Positions 24,247 through 32,148 of a stretch of DNA of 64,000 nt are shown piece by piece; positions within the stretch are counted from its first letter, which is position 1; each line of letters starts with the position of its first letter. A program made the position numbers and the translations under genes. The notes beneath the pieces were generated by a model. It worked only from the letters and a program-made list of their open reading frames with translations. It was not told where the DNA came from and ran no database searches. The stretch covers positions 1-64,000 of the forward strand of contig CBFHVA010000015.1 in NCBI GenBank assembly GCA_965659415.1. Direction: 5' to 3'. The DNA comes from Phaeocystidibacter sp965659415. Lineage in GTDB: Bacteria > Bacteroidota > Bacteroidia > Flavobacteriales > Schleiferiaceae.

Positions 24247-24528
24247 TTATCGTTTGCCTTTGTCCTTCTTGTTCCCGGCGTGGCCACGGAAAGTACGCGT
24301 CGGTGCGAATTCTCCTAGTTTGTGACCTACCATGTTTTCAGTTACATACACGGGCACAAATGTGCGTCCGTTGTGTACAGCGATGGTCTGACCTACAAAA
24401 TCCGGAGAGATCATAGATGCACGAGACCAAGTCTTAACTACGGTCTTCTTGCCAGACTCAACATTTGCGAGAACTTTCTTCTCGAGCTTGTAGTGGATGT
24501 AAGGTCCCTTTTTTAGCGAACGAGCCAT
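24247..24528 (-). CDS. rpsS: 30S ribosomal protein S19
   Basis: 93 residues. MARSLKKGPYIHYKL, VKTWSRASMI and VTENMVGHKLGEFAPTRTF are diagnostic. Head protein of the small subunit near the A site. 10 bases after rplB. Confidence 0.97.
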   Translation of the reverse strand: MARSLKKGPYIHYKLEKKVLANVESGKKTVVKTWSRASMISPDFVGQTIAVHNGRTFVPVYVTENMVGHKLGEFAPTRTFRGHAGNKKDKGKR

Positions 24529-24538
24529 ATCCTCTTAA

Positions 24539-25363
24539 TTATTTCTTACGTCTTTCGATGATGTAACGGTTTGACGCCTTCTTGGGCGCACGGGTCTTAT
24601 AACCCTTAGCTGGAACACCGGTGCGTGAACGTGGGTGTCCACCACTCGCACGTCCTTCACCACCACCCATCGGGTGATCGATCGGGTTCATAGCCACACC
24701 ACGTGTACGTGGACGACGGCCTTTCCAACGGTTACGACCAGCCTTACCGCTAACTACTTGCTGATTGTCGCTGTTACTCACAACGCCTACAGTAGCCATA
24801 CAAGTAACCAATACCATACGTGTTTCACCACTTGGCATCTTCAAGATGGCGTACTTACCATCACGTGCCAAAAGCTGAGCGAAACTACCCGCAGAACGAG
24901 CAATGGCAGCTCCTTGACCCGGACGCAATTCAATACAGCTAACAACTGTACCCAATGGCATGTCCGACAATGGCATAGCGTTTCCAACTTCAGGAGCAAT
25001 CTTAGAACCACTCAATACAGTCTGTCCTACTTGAAGACCATTCTGAGCAATCACATAGCGCTTCTCTCCATCAGGATAAACCACTAGAGCGATGAATGCA
25101 GTACGGTTTGGATCATATTCGATGCTGCTAACCGTTCCTGGAATGTTCATCTTATCGCGCTTGAAGTCGATAACACGATACTTCTTCTTGTGACCACCAC
25201 CGATATAGCGCATGGTCATCTTACCCGTGTTGTTACGTCCACCTGAGCGCTTCTTGCCTTTCAACAATGCCTTCTCTGGAGTAGAGGACGTTACCGCCGA
25301 AAATTCATTGACCACGCGAAAGCGTTGTCCTGGCGATGTCGGTTTTAATTTTCTTACACCCAT
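24539..25363 (-). CDS. rplB: 50S ribosomal protein L2
   Basis: 274 residues; needed for subunit joining and near the peptidyl-transferase centre. RSGGRNNTGKMTMRYIGGGH and the conserved loop MNPIDHPMGGGEGRASGG (with the functionally important His) are present. 5 bases after rplW. Confidence 0.98.
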   Translation of the reverse strand: MGVRKLKPTSPGQRFRVVNEFSAVTSSTPEKALLKGKKRSGGRNNTGKMTMRYIGGGHKKKYRVIDFKRDKMNIPGTVSSIEYDPNRTAFIALVVYPDGEKRYVIAQNGLQVGQTVLSGSKIAPEVGNAMPLSDMPLGTVVSCIELRPGQGAAIARSAGSFAQLLARDGKYAILKMPSGETRMVLVTCMATVGVVSNSDNQQVVSGKAGRNRWKGRRPRTRGVAMNPIDHPMGGGEGRASGGHPRSRTGVPAKGYKTRAPKKASNRYIIERRKK

Positions 25364-25368
25364 GGCTA

Positions 25369-25662
25369 TTAAATATTGCTGTAGATGTCAATCATTTCTC
25401 CTTCAGCGACGTCTACGATCGCTTTCTTGTATGCAGATTTAGCACCTTCAATCATGCCGCCTTTTGTATAACGACTCATCTTACGTGCTGGAACCACCTG
25501 CGTACGAACAGCCTCTACGTTTACGCCGTAGAACGCTTCTACCGCCTTCTTAATCTCCACCTTGTTGGAGTCACGACGCACAACGAAAGAGTAGCGATTG
25601 CGCTCTTCCTGGTCGGCCGTGGCCTTTTCTGTGATGATCGGACGGATCAAGATATTCTCCAT
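25369..25662 (-). CDS. rplW: 50S ribosomal protein L23
   Basis: 97 residues; exit-tunnel rim, docking site for trigger factor and SRP. ENILIRPIITEKA at the start and VEIKKAVEAFYGVNVEAVRT are typical. I use the ATG at 25662, which overlaps the rplD stop as TGATG; a GTG one codon earlier is the only alternative. Confidence 0.96.
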   Translation of the reverse strand: MENILIRPIITEKATADQEERNRYSFVVRRDSNKVEIKKAVEAFYGVNVEAVRTQVVPARKMSRYTKGGMIEGAKSAYKKAIVDVAEGEMIDIYSNI

Positions 25663-26294
25663 CACTTTTGGCTTAATACGTTCTCAATTCTTTCAATCGA
25701 ACCTTCTGTTAGTATAAGCGTTCCAGCATTCATAATCTGGTAAGTGCTTAATTCAGAGGCTGTTACAACTTTCGACCCCTCAAAATTTCGGGATGACAAA
25801 TATACGTTTTTATTTGTGTCAGCAACGACTACCACGCTTTTTTTGTCATTCAAGCCCAAAGACTTGAGGATTTCCGCGTACTGCTTGGTTTTAGGCGCTT
25901 CGAAATTGATGTCTTCAAGGACAATCAATTTGTCGTCTTTCGCCATCATGCTCAGAGCTGAACGGCGAGCAAGTTGCTTCACCTTCTTGTTGAGCTTGAA
26001 ACCATAATCGCGTGGTTCTGGACCGAAAGCCGTTCCACCTCCGCGGTGCAATGGACCTTTCAAAGAACCATAACGCGCTCCACCCGTACCTTTCTGACGG
26101 TGGTGCTTCTTAGTCGTACGAGATACTTCCGCACGAGCCTTCACTTTGTGAGTACCCTGACGCTGGTTAGCGAGGTACTGCTTGACATCCAAATAAATGG
26201 CGTGCTCGTTTGGTTCGATAGCGAAAACGCCATCGTTGAGCTTCACCTTACGTCCGGAGTCTTTTCCTGTGGTATTAATGACCGTACGTTCCAT
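25662..26294 (-). CDS. rplD: 50S ribosomal protein L4
   Basis: 210 residues. The extended loop reaching the tunnel constriction is visible at KKHHRQKGTGGARYGS and FGPEPRDYGFKLNKK. In enterobacteria L4 also represses the S10 operon; not testable here. One-base overlap with rplC. Confidence 0.97.
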   Translation of the reverse strand: MERTVINTTGKDSGRKVKLNDGVFAIEPNEHAIYLDVKQYLANQRQGTHKVKARAEVSRTTKKHHRQKGTGGARYGSLKGPLHRGGGTAFGPEPRDYGFKLNKKVKQLARRSALSMMAKDDKLIVLEDINFEAPKTKQYAEILKSLGLNDKKSVVVVADTNKNVYLSSRNFEGSKVVTASELSTYQIMNAGTLILTEGSIERIENVLSQK

Positions 26295-26908
26295 TACTTC
26301 TCTACGATTACTAGTGAGTTTTTCGCTCCCGGCACTGAACCCTTCACTACGAGAAGGTTCTTCTCAGCGTCGACCTTCAATACCTGAAGGTTTTGAATCT
26401 TGGTGCGATCACCGCCCATGCGACCCGCCATTCGCATACCTTTAAATACGCGTGATGGATCTGAACCCGCACCAATTGATCCTGGTGCACGTAGACGGTT
26501 GTGCTGACCGTGAGTAGCCTGTCCAACACCCGCGAAACCGTGGCGCTTTACAGGACCCTGGAAGCCTTTACCCTTTGATGTACCAACTACATCAATGAAT
26601 TCACCTTCCTGAAAGAGTTCAACATTCAAAGTGTCACCTAGCTTTAACTCTTCCCTGTCGAAGTCGCGGAATTCCACATACTTCTTCTTGGCGTCTGTTC
26701 CAGCTTTCTTGGCATGGCCGGAGGCAGGTTGTGAAGGATTCTTTACGTCTCCCCATCCAATCTGCACGGCGCTGTAACCATCGACATCTTCAGTTTTCAC
26801 TTGAGTAACCACGCATGGTCCGAGCTCAAGTACCGTACAAGGCAAGTTCTTACCTTCAGGGCTGAAGATGCTGGTCATTCCGATTTTTTTACCAATCAAT
26901 CCAGGCAT
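26294..26908 (-). CDS. rplC: 50S ribosomal protein L3
   Basis: 204 residues. MPGLIGKKIGMTSIF start and the conserved GTSKGKGFQGPVKRHGF and GSIGAGSDPSRVFKGMRMAG loops near the peptidyl-transferase centre. 23 bases after rpsJ. Confidence 0.97.
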   Translation of the reverse strand: MPGLIGKKIGMTSIFSPEGKNLPCTVLELGPCVVTQVKTEDVDGYSAVQIGWGDVKNPSQPASGHAKKAGTDAKKKYVEFRDFDREELKLGDTLNVELFQEGEFIDVVGTSKGKGFQGPVKRHGFAGVGQATHGQHNRLRAPGSIGAGSDPSRVFKGMRMAGRMGGDRTKIQNLQVLKVDAEKNLLVVKGSVPGAKNSLVIVEK

Positions 26909-26931
26909 CTGTTCTATTGATTAAGACTCTG

Positions 26932-27237
26932 TTATACTTTAATTTCTACCTCAACCCCACTCGGCAACTCCAACTTCATCAAAGCATCAATGGTCTTTGA
27001 AGAAGAGCTGTAGATGTCGAGCAAACGCTTGTAAGAGCTAAGCTCAAACTGCTCACGGGCTTTCTTGTTTACGTGTGGTGAGCGGAGCACAGTAAAAATG
27101 CGCTTGTTCGTTGGCAATGGAATAGGACCATTAACCACAGCACCTGTACTCTTCACGGTCTTAACGATCTTCTCTGCAGACTTGTCTACCAAGTTGTGGT
27201 CGTAAGACTTTAGTTTGATTCTGATCTTCTGGCTCAT
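26932..27237 (-). CDS. rpsJ: 30S ribosomal protein S10
   Basis: 101 residues. MSQKIRIKLKSYDHNLVD at the start and PLPTNKRIFTVLRSPHVN in the rRNA-penetrating loop. The longer frame to 27279 would overlap fusA; the ATG at 27237 matches the family and leaves a 13-base gap. Confidence 0.97.
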   Translation of the reverse strand: MSQKIRIKLKSYDHNLVDKSAEKIVKTVKSTGAVVNGPIPLPTNKRIFTVLRSPHVNKKAREQFELSSYKRLLDIYSSSSKTIDALMKLELPSGVEVEIKV

Positions 27238-27250
27238 GCTATGAACTCTA

Positions 27251-29353
27251 TTATTCTTTTCTTCCTTTAACTTCCGCAATCACCTCGTCGGCAATGTTTC
27301 TCGGTGTTTCCGCATAGTGCGAGAACTCCATAGTTGATGTTGCACGACCAGATGTAATGGTACGTAAGTCGGTTACATATCCGAACATTTCAGACAATGG
27401 AACCTTGGCCTTGATTACCTGAGAACCATTGCGGCTGTCCATACCTTCAACTTGACCGCGACGCTTGTTCAAGTCACCTACAACGTCACCCATGTTCTCC
27501 TCTGGAGTCAATACCTCAAGCTTCATGATCGGCTCGAGTAGCACTGGACTTGCCTTTGGAAGAGCTTCTTTGTAAGCCATCTTCGCAGCCAATTCAAATG
27601 ACAATTGGTCAGAATCCACAGGGTGGAATGAACCGTCCTTCAATGTCACTTTCAAACTATCTACAGGGAAGCCTGCGAGAACACCGTTCCCCATTGCATC
27701 CTTGAATCCTTTTTCTACTGATGGAATGAATTCCTTAGGAACGTTACCACCTTTCACTTCGTTTTCGAAGATCAATCCTGGCTTCTCTTCATCGCCCGGC
27801 TCTACCGTTACAATGATATCGGCAAACTTACCACGACCACCTGTCTGCTTCTTATACACCTCGCGATGCTGAACCTGACCAGTGATTGATTCCTTGTAAG
27901 ATACCTGAGGAGCACCTTGATTAACTTCTACTTTGAACTCACGCTTCAAACGATCCATGATAATGTCCAAGTGAAGCTCACCCATACCGCTGATTACAGT
28001 TTGACCTGAATCTTCGTCAGTGCGCACCTGGAACGTTGGATCCTCTTCAGACAATTTACCCAAAGCGATACCCAACTTATCTACGTCGGCCTTCGACTTA
28101 GGCTCAATAGCCAATCCGATAACCGGATCAGGGAAGTTCATCGATTCAAGAACAATTGGGCTCTTTTCAGCACAAAGCGTGTCGCCCGTCTTGATATCCT
28201 TAAATCCAACCAATGCAGCGATGTCACCAGCACCCAAAACGTCAATTTGATTCTGCTTGTTAGCGTGCATTTGGAAAATACGCGAAATACGCTCTTTCTT
28301 ACCCGTGCGTGTGTTCAATACATATGAACCCGAATCTAGTGTACCCGAGTAAGCACGAGTAAAGCAAAGACGACCTACGAATGGATCGGTTGCAATTTTG
28401 AAGGCCAATGCCGCAAACGGCTCGTCGTACGAAGGACGACGTGACTCTTCTCCTTCTGAATCAGGGTTAGTTCCTGTGATCGCCTCAACATCTACTGGAG
28501 AAGGAAGAATTTCCATCACCATGTCTAGCATCGCCTGAACCCCTTTGTTCTTAAATGCAGAACCACACATCATAGGAACTACCTTACCAGCGATAGTAGC
28601 TTCACGCAAGGCGTCCAAGATTTCGCGTTCTGTCAATGAAGCAGGATCCTCAAAGTACTTCTCCATAAGCGTATCGTCGAATTCCGCAACGGCCTCCAAC
28701 AATTTCTCACGGTACTCCTCAGCTTCCTCCATCAAGTCAGCAGGAATTTCAACTTCCTCGAAAGTCATTCCCATGTCCGCCTCATTCCAAACGATTCCAC
28801 GGAAGTTAATCAAGTCGATTACTCCTTTGAAATCAGCCTCAGCACCAATTGGCAACTGAAGTGGAAGTGCGTGGCTACCCAACATTTCCTTCACCTGACG
28901 AGTCACGTTCAAGAAATCGGCACCTTGACGGTCCATTTTATTCACGAAACCAATACGTGGTACGTTATAGTTGTTTGCTAGTCTCCAGTTCGTTTCCGAC
29001 TGTGGCTCAACGCCGTCCACAGCACTGAACAAGAATACCAAACCATCCAACACACGAAGTGAACGGTTAACCTCAACAGTAAAGTCAACGTGTCCCGGTG
29101 TGTCGATGATGTTTACGTGGTAATCGTTACCACGGTAAGGCCAGTTCAAGGTAGTAGCGGCAGAAGTAATAGTAATACCACGCTCCTGCTCTTGCTCCAT
29201 CCAGTCCATGGTTGCAGCACCATCGTGAACTTCACCAATCTTGTGACTCACACCACCGTAATAAAGAATACGCTCTGTGGTTGTAGTCTTACCGGCATCA
29301 ATGTGAGCAGCGATACCGATGTTTCTTGTAAACTTAAGATCTCTCTTTGCCAT
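27251..29353 (-). CDS. fusA: Elongation factor G
   Basis: 700 residues. GTPase that drives tRNA-mRNA translocation. G1 AHIDAGKTT, switch II DTPGHVD and G4 NKMD are intact; domain II, III, IV and V follow at normal length (domain IV near GRGKFADIIVTVEPG, domain V near LEPIMKLEVLTPEENMGDV). Between rpsG and rpsJ as in the classic str operon; the tuf gene that follows fusA in many bacteria is missing here and rpsJ comes directly. Confidence 0.98.
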   Translation of the reverse strand: MAKRDLKFTRNIGIAAHIDAGKTTTTERILYYGGVSHKIGEVHDGAATMDWMEQEQERGITITSAATTLNWPYRGNDYHVNIIDTPGHVDFTVEVNRSLRVLDGLVFLFSAVDGVEPQSETNWRLANNYNVPRIGFVNKMDRQGADFLNVTRQVKEMLGSHALPLQLPIGAEADFKGVIDLINFRGIVWNEADMGMTFEEVEIPADLMEEAEEYREKLLEAVAEFDDTLMEKYFEDPASLTEREILDALREATIAGKVVPMMCGSAFKNKGVQAMLDMVMEILPSPVDVEAITGTNPDSEGEESRRPSYDEPFAALAFKIATDPFVGRLCFTRAYSGTLDSGSYVLNTRTGKKERISRIFQMHANKQNQIDVLGAGDIAALVGFKDIKTGDTLCAEKSPIVLESMNFPDPVIGLAIEPKSKADVDKLGIALGKLSEEDPTFQVRTDEDSGQTVISGMGELHLDIIMDRLKREFKVEVNQGAPQVSYKESITGQVQHREVYKKQTGGRGKFADIIVTVEPGDEEKPGLIFENEVKGGNVPKEFIPSVEKGFKDAMGNGVLAGFPVDSLKVTLKDGSFHPVDSDQLSFELAAKMAYKEALPKASPVLLEPIMKLEVLTPEENMGDVVGDLNKRRGQVEGMDSRNGSQVIKAKVPLSEMFGYVTDLRTITSGRATSTMEFSHYAETPRNIADEVIAEVKGRKE

Positions 29354-29376
29354 GATTATTCCTAATACAGATATTA

Positions 29377-29847
29377 TTAGAATCTAAAGTGTGAGAATGC
29401 CTTGTTGGCTTCTGCCATTCTGTGTGTATCCACACGCTTCTTCACAGCAGCACCTTCTTCCTTAGAAGCAGCGATGATTTCATTCGCTAGGCGGAGTGCC
29501 ATTGATTTCTCGTTACGAGAACGAGCGTATTGGATCAACCACTTCATCGCCATGGAGATCTTACGCTCCGGACGAATCTGCATTGGAATTTGGAAAGTAG
29601 AACCACCTACACGGCGGCTGCGTACTTCTACGTGCGGCATTACATTCGTCAATGCTTCCTTCCAGACCTCTAAGCCGTTTCCACTTTCGGTCTTCTCTGC
29701 TACGATATCCATGGCATCGTAGAAGATACTGAAGGCAACACTTTTCTTGCCGTCGTACATCAAGTTGTTAACAAAACGAGTTACCAACGGATCGTTGAAC
29801 TTCGGATCCGGGAGAAGAATTCTCTTCTTAGCTCTGGTCTTTCTCAT
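29377..29847 (-). CDS. rpsG: 30S ribosomal protein S7
   Basis: 156 residues. MRKTRAKKRILLPDPKFND at the start, then FVNNLMYDGKKSVA and GGSTFQIPMQIRPER. Nucleates the 30S head and contacts E-site tRNA. 23 bases before fusA. Confidence 0.97.
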   Translation of the reverse strand: MRKTRAKKRILLPDPKFNDPLVTRFVNNLMYDGKKSVAFSIFYDAMDIVAEKTESGNGLEVWKEALTNVMPHVEVRSRRVGGSTFQIPMQIRPERKISMAMKWLIQYARSRNEKSMALRLANEIIAASKEEGAAVKKRVDTHRMAEANKAFSHFRF

Positions 29848-29869
29848 GTCGCAATGGAATGATTATGCG

Positions 29870-30250
29870 TTATTTTTTCGCCTTAGGGCGCTTAGTTCCA
29901 TACTTTGAACGACGCTGGTTACGTCCTTCTACACCGGCTGTATCAAGTGCACCGCGAACGATGTGGTAACGAACACCTGGTAAGTCCTTAACACGACCAC
30001 CACGTACCAAAACGATACTGTGTTCCTGGAGGTTGTGACCTTCACCACCGATGTAGGCGTTTACCTCGTTTCCGTTCGTCAAGCGCACACGGGCTACCTT
30101 ACGCATCGCCGAATTAGGCTTCTTTGGTGTAGTCGTGTAAACACGAGTACACACACCTCGGCGTTGCGGGGAGGAATCCAGAGCGGCCGACTTGCTCTTC
30201 TTCTCAATTTTCGTTCTGCCTTTGCGAACTAACTGTTGAATTGTTGGCAT
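29870..30250 (-). CDS. rpsL: 30S ribosomal protein S12
   Basis: 126 residues; at the decoding centre. MPTIQQLVRKGR start, TTTPKKPNSAMRKVARV and VLVRGGRVKDLPGVRYH. The two lysines whose change gives streptomycin resistance in other species (in TPKKPNSA and GRVKDLPG) are the wild-type residues. First gene of the super-operon, behind the promoter at 30316-30345. Confidence 0.98.
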   Translation of the reverse strand: MPTIQQLVRKGRTKIEKKSKSAALDSSPQRRGVCTRVYTTTPKKPNSAMRKVARVRLTNGNEVNAYIGGEGHNLQEHSIVLVRGGRVKDLPGVRYHIVRGALDTAGVEGRNQRRSKYGTKRPKAKK

Positions 30251-30294
30251 CTGTTATACCTTATTGCGTTGATTTTCTTGCAAATACGTAGTAT

Positions 30295-30312
30295 TCCCCT
30301 ATTTTTTGGGGA
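30295..30312 (-). promoter_or_regulatory. Hairpin at the 5' end of the rpsL mRNA
   Basis: Minus strand TCCCC-AAAAAATA-GGGGA. With the promoter at 30316-30345 transcription should start about at the first base of this hairpin, so the super-operon mRNA would carry a 5'-terminal stem-loop. Effect (stability or control) is not known. Confidence 0.5.
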
Positions 30313-30315
30313 CTG

Positions 30316-30345
30316 CAAATGTAGAACAAAAAACCTATCCCACAA
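30316..30345 (-). promoter_or_regulatory. Main promoter of the str-S10-spc-alpha super-operon
   Basis: Minus strand TTG-N19-TACATTTG, an exact Bacteroidota promoter, about 65 bases before the rpsL start. I find no comparable promoter or terminator inside the following 17 kb on this strand, so it may drive all the ribosomal genes. Confidence 0.85.
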
Positions 30346-30560
30346 TGGTTTAGCGTAAAATGTTCAAGAGATTTAACCCCGGAAGGTGCTTGGCGAGATT
30401 GAGGGTTATGTTAGTATGGATTTCACCCCCCAATTCTGCATTGTTTTATACCACTATTATATGGCACCTCAAAATGACGACATGATTAAAAAGAGAAACG
30501 CGCGGTCCGAATCCTCGAACCAGGCGCTTCAAAAGTGTAAAGCTTCGGCTTGCTCAATCG
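30346..30560. other. Gene-free stretch upstream of the ribosomal promoter
   Basis: With 30251-30345 it makes a 310-base gap between rpsL and the next gene. Apart from the promoter and its hairpin I see nothing. A 62-codon plus-strand frame (30386-30574) has no recognisable features and runs into the end of the neighbouring gene. Confidence 0.5.
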
Positions 30561-31895
30561 TTACTTCACTATGAGAGATTGCGTGTGCATTTCCCCATCT
30601 AAAGTGAACATTTGTATGAAGTAGATGCCAGACACTACCTCAAGGTTTAATCGGTGTTGGTTTGAAGCTGTATTCAGTGTTTCTGTCGCAACTACTCGAC
30701 CATTTACGTCCATTACTTGAATGCTTTCTATTTCGACGTCTGAATCAATAATCACTTCTCCCGTTGATGGATTTGGATAGATGGTCCATTCCAAAAGCTC
30801 TTCGTTCAATCCAATCGTGTTCTTCGACTTCGCCATAAACTGATAATCATAAGCGAACTCTGCACTTTCAAATCGGATAACAACCGGGAACTCAGAACCG
30901 TCATAATTGGCAGGATTCCAATTGAAACGAACATCAGCAGTAGTACCAGTCTTGTGCACGTCCACTGCCGAGAACACCTCATTTGAATCCACGTAAGGTG
31001 GATAGTATACGCTCGCTGTAAGGGTAGAATCAGAGGTTGCACTCACCAATAAAGTATCTAGGTTTCCAGATGTGAACGTATAGGTGCCATTCACCACATT
31101 GCTTGGCGGAGTAACGCTTACGAGGTTTCCACTCGGCGGAAGTACTACTGCGAATACGCCGTCCCATGAAACCATACCCGTCATTACACCCGTTGAATCG
31201 TAGGCGCGCACTTGATAAACAATGCTGTACAAGCCCTGACCATTCGCCGTGTAGGTGAACATACCCGTAAGGCTATCAAGCGTTGGCTCACCGCCAGGCA
31301 AACTTGGAGGTAAGGTGTACCCTGCAATTGGAGTAACCGCATCCGACATTGGTACACTGAGATTGTAGTAAAGCGAGTCACCATCTAGGTCGTAGGCCGT
31401 GGCTGCCATAGTCCAAGGAGTTTGATCTGGCCAAGATGCAGCAGGGAACGTAATGAAGTTCGGTGTTGAATTACAACCAGCATTCGTGTTCACAACGGTC
31501 CGCAAGTGAATAGCCGGACTATTCGGAATGTTTATAATGCTGGGAGTGCGACAACAATTGTCGAAGCTCATCGTAACTATTGAATTCGAAGGCAGTGCGG
31601 CAGTCCCCGAATAGTAGTGAATCTCCAAGACGCCATTTCCATACGGAATCAATGCTACCCCAACGGATTGAAGATTGACGGTTGACCCCGTTGATATGGC
31701 TACCAACATACTCTGAGGTGCAGTGATACCCGTAATATCACGCAAGAGAATTCCATCTACTTGGTATTCAATTGTGGAAGTATTTGGATCATCCGCACAA
31801 GTAGCTGTAATGAAGCCTCCCTTAATGTGAGTGGCAGAGAGCGAGGTGCTCATAAACATGGAGAGAATGGTAAAGGCGAGGAATAATCTTTTCAT
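30561..31895 (-). CDS. Secreted protein with T9SS type A C-terminal sorting domain
   Basis: 444 residues. A signal peptide ends near SLSA|THIKGG. The ectodomain (about 20-250) carries HIKGGFITATC, a FDNCCRTPSIINIPNSP segment and YDLDGDSLYYNLS, motifs shared with the larger protein at 39.0-40.9 kb. The last about 75 residues, from WTIYPNPSTGEVII through VMDVNGRVV to GIYFIQM and SLIVK, form the classic Por secretion tail that the T9SS recognises and removes or anchors at the cell surface. Expected location is the cell surface or outside. Single gene on the minus strand; no clear promoter box. Biological role unknown; adhesion is a guess. Confidence 0.85.
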   Translation of the reverse strand: MKRLFLAFTILSMFMSTSLSATHIKGGFITATCADDPNTSTIEYQVDGILLRDITGITAPQSMLVAISTGSTVNLQSVGVALIPYGNGVLEIHYYSGTAALPSNSIVTMSFDNCCRTPSIINIPNSPAIHLRTVVNTNAGCNSTPNFITFPAASWPDQTPWTMAATAYDLDGDSLYYNLSVPMSDAVTPIAGYTLPPSLPGGEPTLDSLTGMFTYTANGQGLYSIVYQVRAYDSTGVMTGMVSWDGVFAVVLPPSGNLVSVTPPSNVVNGTYTFTSGNLDTLLVSATSDSTLTASVYYPPYVDSNEVFSAVDVHKTGTTADVRFNWNPANYDGSEFPVVIRFESAEFAYDYQFMAKSKNTIGLNEELLEWTIYPNPSTGEVIIDSDVEIESIQVMDVNGRVVATETLNTASNQHRLNLEVVSGIYFIQMFTLDGEMHTQSLIVK

Positions 31896-32110
31896 GGTCA
31901 GATTTCATTTGAATTTCGAAGATAAAAAGCTCAACGCCCTTTATAGAATGTAGCTATCGTAAATGAGTTTGCGCTAGGTTATGAGAGTTTGCGGCGTAAA
32001 ATCTCATTAGATACATACTGAACTATGTCACTTTCGCCCCACCTACCTCTCTTGTTGAAGACTTCTATGTATAACTTCTTGAAGTGGACGGAGATGCCCT
32101 GCGGAATCCC

Positions 32111-32118
32111 TATTTTTG
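32111..32118 (+). promoter_or_regulatory. Possible -7 box of the helicase operon
   Basis: TATTTTTG fits TANNTTTG and lies about 30 bases before the TTG at 32149. No TTG is found 17-23 bases upstream, so support is partial. The remainder of 31896-32148 shows nothing else. Confidence 0.4.
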
Positions 32119-32148
32119 TCATCCTTCACCCAAAAAATTCGGGATAAT

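Noticed and set aside
29870..30250. Streptomycin-resistance substitution in S12
   Set aside because: The two lysines that matter are the wild-type residues.
30386..30574. 62-codon plus-strand frame upstream of rpsL
   Set aside because: No motif, no promoter, runs into the end of the T9SS cargo gene on the other strand.
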